Below are positions 35,901-46,500 of a stretch of DNA of 64,000 nt, piece after piece. The DNA comes from Nemopilema nomurai (taxonomy: Eukaryota > Cnidaria > Scyphozoa > Rhizostomeae > Rhizostomatidae): NCBI GenBank assembly GCA_003864495.1, contig ML133400.1, positions 1,852,575 to 1,916,574 on the forward strand. The letters are read 5' to 3'. The translations under genes and the position numbers were made by a program. Numbering within the stretch: the first letter of the stretch is position 1; each line of letters opens with the position of its first letter. The notes under the pieces were generated by a model. The model saw only the letters and a program-made list of their open reading frames with translations, searched no databases and had not been told where the DNA came from.

Positions 35901-36282
35901 ACACGCTTTTTATAAGGAACCACTTTATAAGGAACCTACATGTAGAAGGCCGAAATATATAAAAAACGAAATCCCTAAGGAACTTTTCGATTTGAAAATT
36001 GTTTATAACTGCAAGCATCAAGGGCTAAAAAGCCCGTTCCATTAATTTGCAGCCAATACTCGCATAGATTGTTTGCTATTTGTGTGTCAAGTGCTTTATG
36101 GAGTAGTTTCCGCATATTCTATCTCGCCCCTCTCTCTATTAAGTGTTACGGCTTATTGATGTGCAGTGAAAATTAAGGAACTTTTAAGAAACTTTGTTAC
36201 TAAAATCTGATGACTTGAGGTCTACGAATAAGGAACTTTTGGAACTAGGCCTTGTGGTAGGTTCCTTATAAAAAAGCGTGTA
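35901..36282 (+). mobile_element. MITE with ACACGCTTTTTATAAGGAACC ends, copy 1
   Basis: Terminal inverted repeats ACACGCTTTTTATAAGGAAC and GTTCCTTATAAAAAAGCGTG bound about 380 bp without coding capacity. AAGGAACTTTT-type motifs repeat inside both ends. A second copy lies inverted at 43164-43562. The duplicated target site is not clear, so the superfamily is open (Tc1/mariner-like is a guess). Confidence 0.85.
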
Positions 36283-37385
36283 TAACGTGGGAGGATACAA
36301 ATTTAAATTTCTTCAGCTGTTCTGATTTGTAGTTGCCTTTAATCAGGCACCAGTGTGTTGAATCAATGTACCTTGCACCAGAGATATCTGTATCAAATGA
36401 CAATTTCCCATTGTTTTTCTATTCTTTATTGGCACATATTCCATTTTAGCTTTATATTGCCAAAATAAGTGACACTTTTTTGACTAGACTGTAAATAGGA
36501 AGCAGGGGTGGTGCGTAGCGCTGCCGGAGTGGTATTACTTTCCCAAATAAAACAACATGGAGTTTTTGGCCACACCTTTCTTTTAAATAGGAAATGCCCT
36601 TATAATGACTTTTAGATACAAAGCTCATTGCAAATGCAGAATGGTGCAATTTTTCATTGCTTTCAAGAACAGTGCACAATAAATAAAAAACACACCTGAA
36701 AGAAAATTCATGCCTCAGAAAAGAGGTATTAGACTAATAACAGCAATATCTTCAAAGGCCGCCCCTAATAGGAAGGGTATCAAATATCTGCATAATATTT
36801 CTACAATGAACTAGCAGCAGTAAAGAAATTTGGTGATTAGTTTGGGAACAGAAAGCAAAATTCCCAGAACCAACTTTTTGGTGGATATTTTTCAATATAT
36901 CTCTTTTTTTGATTAACCCAAATTCTTTGCAGGTTGTGCTAATAGCTAAAGCATATCCCTGTATCCCAACTATAACAAACTGAACACACAAATTAAAAAA
37001 ACCTACCAATATTATGAACCATTGCATGCATTTTGTGTATTTTAGAAACGTAGCAAAAAAGACTCAGTAGAAGGTTGATAGAGCCTATGAATTTCTTGTT
37101 ATCTTTGTTGTCCCCTTTTGCTGTTTCTCATAAAATTTTCACAATTATTTTGATTAAAATTTCCTTACAAAATAATCAGAAAAAGATCTTTCCCTATACA
37201 GACTACTCCATTCCTGCATTCTTTAATGAATAATTGAACACTTAACTTCAAGAATAATTATGCACAATGGTATAAAATGGATACATTTGTTTTTAGTATT
37301 GATTAGAGCAAATTTCCTTATGGAAATCATTGTGAAGAAATATGGCTCTTTTCATGTTAAGCGAAGAAGGGGACATGTTCAAATT
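36283..37385. other. no gene recognised; degenerate edge of the satellite
   Basis: A+T-rich DNA without supported exons. The last 60 bp or so (GCGAAGAAGGGGACATG, then TTCAGGTACTGAATGCCCAG) are a diverged version of the 168-bp satellite unit that starts properly next to it, so the array once extended further left. Confidence 0.45.
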
Positions 37386-39448
37386 CAGGTACTGAATGCC
37401 CAGTCAAGTAAAACACTGAAATGGAAGAAAACTGGCACCTTTTTGTTTGCCACGTTTTCAAAGCATATTCTCTTTTGGTTATTCATCGATGTCTAATGAA
37501 GATCAGTATGGTTTGTGGGATGTTATGGCGATTGGGCAACATGTGCCAAATTTTGGTACTGGAATGCCCAGTCTAAGTAAAACAATGAAATGGAAGAAAA
37601 CTTGCACCTTTTTGTTTGCCACGTTTTCAAAGCATATTCTCTTTTGGTTATTCATCGATGTCTAATGAAGATCAGTGTGGTTTGTGGGATGTTATGGCGA
37701 TTGGGCAACATGTGCCAAATTTTGGTACTGGAATGCCCAGTCTAAGTAAAACATGAAATGGAAGAAAACTGGCACCTTTTTGTTTGCCACGTTTTCAAAG
37801 CATATTCTCTTTTGGTTATTCATCGATGTCTAATGAAGATCAGTGTGGTTTGTGGGATGTTATGGCGATTGGGCAACATGTGCCAAATTTTGGTACTGGA
37901 ATGCCCAGTCTAAGTAAAACAATGAAATGGAAGAAAACTTGCACCTTTTGTTTGCCACGTTTTCAAAGCATATTCTCTTTTGGTTATTCATCGATGTCTA
38001 ATGAAGATCAGTGTGGTTTGTGGGATGTTATGGCGATTGGGCAACATGTGCCAAATTTTGGTACTGGAATGCCCAGTCTAAGTAAAACATGAAATGGAAG
38101 AAAACTTGCATCTTTTTGTTTGCCACGTTTTCAAAGCATATTCTCTTTTGGTTATTCATCGATGTCTAATGAAGATCAGTGTGGTTTGTGGGATGTTATG
38201 GCGATTGGGCAACATGTGCCAAATTTTGGTACTGGAATGCCCAGTCTAAGTAAAACACTGAAATGGAAGAAAACTTGCACCTTTTTGTTTGCCACGTTTT
38301 CAAAGCATATTCTCTTTTGGTTATTCATCGATGTCTAATGAAGATCAGTGTGGTTTGTGGGATGTTATGGCGATTGGGCGACATGTGCCAAATTTTGGTA
38401 CTGGAATGCCCAGTCTAAGTAAAACACTGAAATGGAAGAAAACTGGCACCTTTTGTTTGCCACGTTTTCAAAGCATATTTCTTTTGGTTATTCATCGATG
38501 TCTAATGAAGATCAGTGTGGTTTGTGGGATGTTATGGCGATTGGGCAACATGTGCCAAATTTTGGTACTGGAATGCCCAGTCTAAGTAAAACATGAAATG
38601 GAAGAAAACTTGCATCTTTTTGTTTGCCACGTTTTCAAAGCATATTCTCTTTTGGTTATTCATCGATGTCTAATGAAGATCAGTGTGGTTTGTGGGATGT
38701 TATGGCGATTGGGCAACATGTGCCAAATTTTGGTACTGGAATGCCCAGTCTAAGTAAAACAATGAAATGGAAGAAAACTTGCATCTTTTTGTTTGCCACG
38801 TTTTCAAAGCATATTCTCTTTTGGTTATTCATCGATGTCTAATGAAGATCAGTGTGGTTTGTGGGATGTTATGGCGATTGGGCAACATGTGCCAAATTTT
38901 GGTACTGGAATGCCCAGTCTAAGTAAAACACTGAAATGGAAGAAAACTTGCATCTTTTTGTTTGCCACGTTTTCAAAGCATATTCTCTTTTGGTTATTCA
39001 TCGATGTCTAATGAAGATCAGTGTGGTTTGTGGGATGTATGGCGATTGGGCGACATGTGCCAAATTTTGGTACTGGAATGCCCAGTCTAAGTAAAACACT
39101 GAAATGGAAGAAAACTGGCACCTTTTCGTTTGCCACGTTTTCAAAGCATATTTTCTTTTAGATATTTATCGATGTCTAATGAAGATCAGTGTGGCTTGTG
39201 GGATGTTATGGCGATTGGGCGACAGGTGCCAAATTTTGGTACTGGAATGCCCAGTCCAGGTAAAACACTGAAATGGAAGAAAACTGGCACCTTTTTGTTT
39301 GCCATGTTTTCAAAGCATATTCTCTTTTGGTTATTCATCGATGTCTAATAAAGATCAGTTTGGTTTGTGGGAAGTTATGGCGATTGGGCAACATGTGCCA
39401 AATTTTGGTACTGGAATGCCAAGTCTAAGTAAAACACTGAAATGGAAG
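37386..39448 (+). repeat. ~168-bp satellite array, 12 units, forward
   Basis: The landmark GTCTAATGAAGATCAG (or a close variant) occurs at 37491, 37660, 37828, 37996, 38164, 38333, 38500, 38668, 38837, 39006, 39174 and 39343, spacing 167-169 bp. Inner units are almost identical; the outer and inner edge units diverge. Because 168 is a multiple of three, frames such as MPRFQSIFSFGYSSMSNEDQ stay open for one or more units; this follows from the period and is not evidence of a protein. The array stops at ACTGAAATGGAAG (39448). Confidence 0.96.
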
Positions 39449-40233
39449 AATATTGTTTTGGAAAGCATTGAATGTTAAGCTATCTAAAAGCAAAGATATG
39501 AAGTTATTATATGCAATAATCTTGTACCATGTCATTTTCAGCTACATTGTTTCACCTCAAAGAGAATGCATCCTGAGATATCAGGAAGCCAATGTTATGG
39601 AAGTTAAAGAGGAATGTGACTCTTAATATTGTTCGATATTGAGGTTTTAGTAGGACAAGAAACACTGTTCCTTTCTTTAGGATCTCTTTACGTTTATTTT
39701 CTTTCCCTCGAAAAAGTTGAAGCCCTAAAATACAGAAAAAATCTCAGAATTAGAGCAGATGTCAAATAAAATGCCTATCGTTACGTCTTTTTTATGAATT
39801 ACTTTGCTTCGTTAATCGGTTTCTTGCTTCTCTCTCCAATTGGCAACCTAAGCTCATTTTGGAAATTTTAGGCACATTGCGGATAATTTCCAAGGGAACC
39901 CCAAATGCGTATAGGACATTGGCGCAGGAAAGGCTGGGAGTATTACAACCGGGATTATTACTATCATTTCAGAGCTATTCGGGTAGTTCCCTCTGAATAA
40001 AGCCACAACAGTCTAGAAAACAACCCTTGAGCCTTCAGAACTTGCTACGTAGGTGATTCCAGTACAGATTATTTTACTTATTCCAATATTTTCGAGTTTC
40101 CCATTTTTTCAGGTCTTCGCCAGTTTAGAATTTATTAACATTGCGTTTCTTATACAGGGATTGCGGGATATTACTGTACAAAACTTTTTCAGTGCTTCAC
40201 ATAAACTTGGACATTCCGAACCTAAATTTAAAA
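39449..40233. other. 785-bp spacer between two opposed satellite arrays
   Basis: A unique sequence without an exon I can support. It is bounded on both sides by the same point in the satellite unit (ACTGAAATGGAAG to the left, its complement to the right), so it looks like the loop of a foldback structure. The open frame at 40053-40325 runs into the right array and looks accidental. Confidence 0.6.
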
Positions 40234-41083
40234 CTTCCATTTCAGTGTTTTACTTAGACTGGGCATTCCAGTACCAAAATTTGGCACTGTCGCCCAATCG
40301 CCATAACATCCACAAACCACACTGATCTTCATTAGACATCGATGAATAACCAAAAGAGAATATGCTTTGAAAACGTGGCAAACAAAAAGGTGCAAGTTTT
40401 CTTCCATTTCATTGTTTTACTTAGACTGGGCATTCCAGTACCAAAATTTGGCACATGTTGCCCAATCGCCATAACATCCCACAAACCACACTGATCTTCA
40501 TTAGACACGAGGAATAACCAAAAGAATATGCTTTGAAAACGTGGCAAACAAAAAGGTGCCAGTTTTCTTCCATTTCAGTGTTTTACTTAGACTGGGCATT
40601 CCAGTACCAAAATTTGGCACATGTGCCCAATCGCCATAACATCCCACAAACCACACTGATCTTCATTAGACATCGATGAATAACCAAAAGAGAATATGCT
40701 TTGAAAACGTGGCAAACAAAAAGGTGCAGTTTTCTTCCATTTCAGTGTTTTACTTAGACTGGGCATTCCAGTACCAAAATTTGGCACATGTTGCCCAATC
40801 GCCATAACATCCCACAAACCACACTGATCTTCATTAGACATAGATGAATAACCAAAGGAGAATATGCTTTGAAAACGTGGCAAACAAAAAGATGCAAGTT
40901 TTCTTCCATTTCAGTGTTTTACTTAGACTGGGCATTCCAGTACCAAAATTTGGCACATTTTGCCCAATTGCCATAACACCCTTCAAATAACACTGTTCTT
41001 CAATAACCAAAAGAAAGTATGCATTGAAAAAGTAAGAAGAACAGAAATGTACAAGTTTTTCCACCATTTCATAGTTTCACATA
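40234..41083 (-). repeat. ~168-bp satellite array, five units, reverse
   Basis: The same unit as at 37386-39448 in opposite orientation, with landmarks (CTTCATTAGACATCGATG or variants) near 40327, 40497, 40665 and 40830, then a strongly diverged outermost unit to about 41083. Individual units carry small deletions (for example CACATGTGCCCAATCG at 40618). Confidence 0.95.
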
Positions 41084-43163
41084 GACAGGATATGGAAATT
41101 AAATGAATTTTTAAGCTAAGATTATAATGAGTTCAAATAAGTCACAGGCCAGTTTTTTTCAGATTAGTCTTTTATTCTAGTTTCACAAAAATATGCTCAT
41201 GTATTCAGCTGAAAATACTATATCCTAAAGAACTAACATATGATGCCATTCAAATGCCATTAACTTTTTTCTCTGCTCCAATGTAATTTCATTTAGCTTT
41301 TAGCTCTTTTTATCTCCCTCACCACTTAAAAAAGTTGTTTAGTTCTGCCAATTTTATTACTTAAATTTGAAAAGTTAGAAACAAAATTAAATAGTGCCTA
41401 GGTTTTATGGAAGTTGAATAGAATTTACTTTTGACAATTTCCTGAACTAAAAATTCATCACTTTGAAAAACAGGATTCTGAAATGGCTTGTTTTTCATGA
41501 CGTCAATTAACTGGCTTGGCTATCTCTTAAAAGTGTGTTCATGCACCCACTTTCTTCTGGAACCACCAAGTTATAATTTGCTTCTGAGAAACAAAAGGGT
41601 AATTCTAAGTTTAAATACACCAATTTTTTCTAAATAGGTTTTGTGCTCTTGAGGCGCCTCGAATAGTATTCTTCAAATAGTTTGGAGCGTACATCCACCA
41701 TGTATTTAGGGCTTTTTGGCAGAATAAGGAAACAGAAAGCAAACCCTTTAGTAGGATCGTTTTGATAGCTGATAATCATCAACAACAAATTGTATGGTAT
41801 TATAATCATAAATTTATTTATGTATATTACATATTTGTGTTCATATATTAGTTTTAATTATTAAATTGATTGAGTCATTAAGTTTTTAATGAAAAAGAGT
41901 TATAGCTTCCTCATTATTATTTGTAAAAAAGAGGAAATGAGAGCATCCATCATAATCTCAACTTCTAATCAAAATGAGATTCTTTCAGGTTTTCCTGCAA
42001 TCATCCGACTTTGGAAATCATCTGATTTTGTCTTGTTTGTGAATGCAATAAGCAATGCGCTAAAAATAAACAAATAGATGGAAATATTTATTCAATGCTG
42101 TGTCAGGGTGAGTGACCATCATTTGCCCAATTTAGGTACAAGAATTTCCAGCTATGTGTAACACTGAAAGGGTAAAAATTGGCTTATTTCTATTTGTTAT
42201 TTATCAAAGCATCTTAGAGGCAGCTTATTGGAATAAAAAATTTACTGCAATTCAAATGGTTAATGGATACCATTTTGTTTAAAACATCACTAGTGCAAAA
42301 ATACCAAATTTGCGTTGGACAACGAAATTCTTTCTCACCTCTGGAATCAGTACATTCGTGTTCAGGGTATTCCTGCTGGAAACTGACACTTTAGCGTACT
42401 TGGATGGAAAGCTTGCAGTTTTCACGTATAATGTAGTTTCTAATAACATCTTCCTGGAAAAATCGCACAAGAGCTACAGGATGACGTTTTTAGTCAAAAT
42501 TTTACTGCTATTGAATACGATATTGCTTTCAAGGTGATTTAGAAAAAATTACAGGATTACCAATAGAAAAGGACCTCATAAACAATTCCACCAAAAATAT
42601 AAAAATACAAGTGGAGAATTCATATCCTTAAAAAGGTTTTTCGAAACAAAATCTTAGGCCGTTGCAACTTACCCAAGGAGGATGCGTTACTTGTATCGCC
42701 GCTTCGTCATGGTTAACTGCAGTGGGATGCACAACATTTTCTTCGTCTGTGTTGATTGTTTCAGTTCATACGAACCGCAATTGAGTAACTGAGTGAAAGA
42801 TTGTTTTGGTGTCTCATTGGCAAATGCTGTTAAATGAACAAACTTGGGAATGTCTGGCCTCCTATTGGCACAGGAGATATTAAGATACGAGGTTTTCGTT
42901 GGGTGGATAAATCCCTAAATCAGGGATGTTTTATACCTCAACCAGGAGGACAGCAAATCCTCATTCAAGCATAACATCATTTTCTTCTTCCAAAGCAGAG
43001 ACCAGGGATGTAGCGGTAAAATTTTCACAAGAGGGGTCTAGTATTTCGATTACAGTAGAAAGTTTTACGTTGTATCCAATCAAATTTGAACTATTGCACC
43101 TAGATATTTTGACTTTCGTTTATAAGGCAATCAACATGTTATCCCCTTCTCACTTCCACAACT
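41084..43163. other. intergenic; one orphan satellite unit and a short inverted repeat
   Basis: No exon is supported. Positions 42112-42200 hold a diverged forward unit of the 168-bp satellite (TTGCCCAATTTAGGTAC, AACACTGAAAGGGTAAAAA, TTATTTATCAAAGCAT in the same order). Positions 42888-42934 are the inverse copy of 35272-35320. The rest is A+T-rich and featureless to my reading. Confidence 0.45.
42888..42934 (-). repeat. short dispersed repeat, copy 2 (inverted)
   Basis: CGAGGTTTTCGTTGGGTGG and the following 28 bases are the reverse complement of 35272-35320 with about one mismatch. It lies 230 bp before MITE copy 2, whereas copy 1 lies 580 bp before MITE copy 1, so the two pairs do not form one larger palindrome. 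Confidence 0.7.
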
Positions 43164-43562
43164 ACACGCTTTTTATAAGGAACCTACCTCAAGGCCTCGT
43201 TCCAGAAGTTCCTTATTCATAGACTTCAAATCATCAGATTTTAGTACCAAAAGTTCCTTAAAAGTTCCTTAATTTTCGCTGTACATCAATAAGCCTTAGC
43301 ACTCAATAGAGACAGGGGCGAAATAGACTATGCGGAAACTACTCAATGACGCTTTTGACACACGAGTAACAAATAATCTATGCGAGTATTGGCTGCAAAA
43401 GAAAGGAACCGGCTTTTTTGTTATTGATGCTTGCAGTTAGAAATAAATTTCAAATCGAAAAGTTCCTTAGTGATTTCGCTTTTAGTAGTATAAGCACTTT
43501 AAATATTTCGGCCTTCTACATGTAGGTTCCTTATAAAGTGGTTCCTTATAAAAAAAACGTGT
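43164..43562 (-). mobile_element. MITE with ACACGCTTTTTATAAGGAACC ends, copy 2 (inverted)
   Basis: The same element as at 35901-36282 in the other orientation, about 399 bp, with similar but diverged interior (TCTACATGTAGGTTCC near the right end; ATGCGAGTATTGGCTGCA inside). The two copies differ by many substitutions and indels, so they are older insertions than the foldback arms. Confidence 0.85.
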
Positions 43563-46500
43563 ATTTCTTTCCTAATGCAACTGTTCACAGCCCCGACAGG
43601 CAACCAGAGGTGATCTCTTCAAATCTTTTACAAATACTACTATGTACGGTCTTCAAGCAATTCGATAATTTGGTTCTAAACTTTGGAACACTCTTCTCCT
43701 ATTGATCCGTGTCGCTAGCTCTGTTGCAATTTTTCGATCTAAAATGAAAACACATCATTGGACTCTTATTAATAAATTTTTTTGGCAAATTTTCCTACAA
43801 GGTTATTCCCAATACCCTCATTGGAATTTCGTTGTGAAACATCTGGTAATATGTTTGATATACTTTCATTAAAATATGTTATTAGTTTTATTTGTTTTTA
43901 TGGGGGGGGGGGCTCTCTTTCGATTAATTAACCTATTTAGAGAGCTCCTCCTTAATCAATAAATCTTTAATACAATCATGTAAAGTTCTTTTCTAGTCTT
44001 CAATAAGTTTAATTTGTCTTAAGTGGTATTATATATTGTTGCAATGTTACCTTGTAGAATTGCATTGAGGATTGAGTGATAAATTGATGAAACTGAAATT
44101 ACAGTGTGAGAGGTTAATTGGCGTCCCTGTGAACTCCCCTTTTTGCCTCTTTTCAATGTTTATGCCAAATTAATTTCCCAGAGGAAACACGTGCACCGAC
44201 AATAACAATGCTTTTGCAAAAGTGAAATGGGGGCGGTAGCCTGTGCTCACAAGGGGTGGATGTAAACCAAGTTTAGGCCTCTTCGACCTCTATTGGACCC
44301 TCCTGCCAGTGAAAACAAGATGCAATGTTTTATGTGGGTTGAATCAAAGACTTCCAAGATTCTAAGAACTTTAGGTTTTGGAGTATGTAACTACAGTACA
44401 TCACCCATGACTATTTTATAACGTTCTAGTTCTTCTGCTATTCAAATTGAGGCCAGACAGAGAGCCACTAGCAGATTAGCATGAAGGAATACCACCGAGG
44501 GAGATTGGACCTCCTCTAAAAGCCTGAGCCCACTGATGTCACGCATTTGGCTACAGACGTTGAGCAGTGACGATACAAGAGGGCAGGCTAGAAAGGCTGT
44601 GACCCGTCAGACACAAAATAAACTGTTAAACAGGAAGATGGGCTTTGGTCTTGGAACTTGGCTATGTAGTAGTGTAAATAAATACATTGCGTATTATATA
44701 TCATGTCAAATTGTTTTACAGGTGCCAAGAGAGGACATCTTTGAATTGTAGAATTATAAAGCTGAGGTTGGAGAGGATTTTGAAAGTGTTTCAGTTCTTA
44801 CATGTGTTTAAAAGGTGATTACATGACTTTCGAAAACTTCAGTTTTTACATGGCAGTTACGTGAAAGAGGTGTATATATCGAGAATGGACACTTTTCAAG
44901 GATGAGGACATTGCAACACAGATATTAGAAGGCTGGGCAGACATTTCACAAAACACCGAACAAAGCACCAGAAAGCATTTTTCTCTCATTCAAACGCAAG
45001 AATATATCATCAAAGGCCTTGCTTCTGTAGTAAATAGCGCAATGAGCCATTTTTTATTGCAGCAAGAACAGGATCACAAAATAAACTTCCATTTGCGAGT
45101 TCATTTGCACTGTGACGAGTATGGCATCGATCGACTCTGGTGCTCTTGAGTCCCTCAACAATTTTCGGGAAGATATCGTCAAAATGGCATGTTTCCTCAC
45201 TCTGAAGCAACGTGCTCTTATGTCACTGACAAGACCTGGATCATTTTCGCTGTCTGCTGCGACCTTCCACGTGACCTGAATGCCATCCACTTGCAGCCAG
45301 TTCCAGATGGAACGATAACCTTGGGTGCCTTGGGGTTCATTCATAATACCAAACTTACCTCATCAAAGACATACTCTGGCTTCTATTTTTCAGCCTTGGA
45401 CGCCTAATGCTTCGTTTCAGTGTTCTAAAGCTTATAGGTTTATTATGGTTCCTTTTCTAAAAAGAAGAAATACTTCATACCAAAATCCTTTAGCTCAGTA
45501 CTGTCGAGGAAAATTTTCTTCCATCACTTGAAATAATATGGAGAATAGCGAACATATCCTGTATATAAGAGCACTCGCAGGCTTCCACTTGCAACAGAAT
45601 GGCGTACTACCGAAAAGAAAATCTTCGCATCCTTCTTACAAGGCTTCTCTGCCGATCATTACCAAATTATTGTATAGCTTTACTTCCTCTATTTCTTTAC
45701 TAATAGCACAATGAATTAGAGTCAATAAAACATCTAAGTCTCCCAGTGTACCCTTATAGCCATTCCTTTCATTTCTTCCCAAATTGAAGCACTTGTCTCT
45801 TCTTCAGGTCTCTTAAGACTAAGACTGCGTCGTGTTGGAAATGGTGCCGTTTTGTCCTTTGCTCTTCATTTCTTCAGCTTTCATGTAATTTTCTTTCACT
45901 TATCTGAACCAGTACCAAGTCACTGGCAAATGAGAGTTCCCACCGTATGCACTGCAGATCAAATCCAGAACGGATAAGCAGAACGGATCTCAACGCACAT
46001 CCTTGAAGTAGCCCAGCTTTATTACTGAACTCATCTGTTTTTGCGAATACATGTCCGACCAATAGATTTTTATTTGTCTCCACTAATTTGACATTGGTAC
46101 TGTAAGCGGAACGATGAACTTTTGCAAATGTTAAGAAGCATTAGAGTAAAGAACTTACTGACTGTAGAGTAAAGAACTTGTAGAGCCATGAACCTGGAAA
46201 TACGCATCAATATCCAATCTAAGCCGTCCAGATGGTGCGATGTTGCTTTGCAGAGAAACGCGTGGTTTCGTCACTGGCAATTATGTTTCACAAACAGCTA
46301 AACTGAAGACTGCTTGTTTACAGCCAACCAATCAACTCTGCTCAATGAGACCATTATTATTAAGTCATTATTTTCCTCTTATTTCAGTTAAAGTACTCTC
46401 TCAACAGAATGACATTGAAATCAGAAGTCTTGACGCATTAAATTCTGCTTGGGGCAATTAAGGTAAGTGCAGCTCAGTTTGCTTTACTTTACTAGTTTCC

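Noticed and set aside
37447..39348. Series of 72-102-aa frames (MPRFQSIFSF...) as a repeat-protein gene
   Set aside because: They come from a 168-bp satellite whose period is a multiple of three. Frames break wherever a unit is 167 or 169 bp, and the same peptides appear on the other strand in the inverted array.
37386..41083. CRISPR-like array
   Set aside because: Whole units repeat with no unique spacers, in a eukaryotic setting.
35272..43562. A single 8-kb palindrome joining the short repeats, the MITE pair and the satellite arrays
   Set aside because: The order is short repeat then MITE on both sides, and a true palindrome would need the reverse order on the right; spacings also differ.
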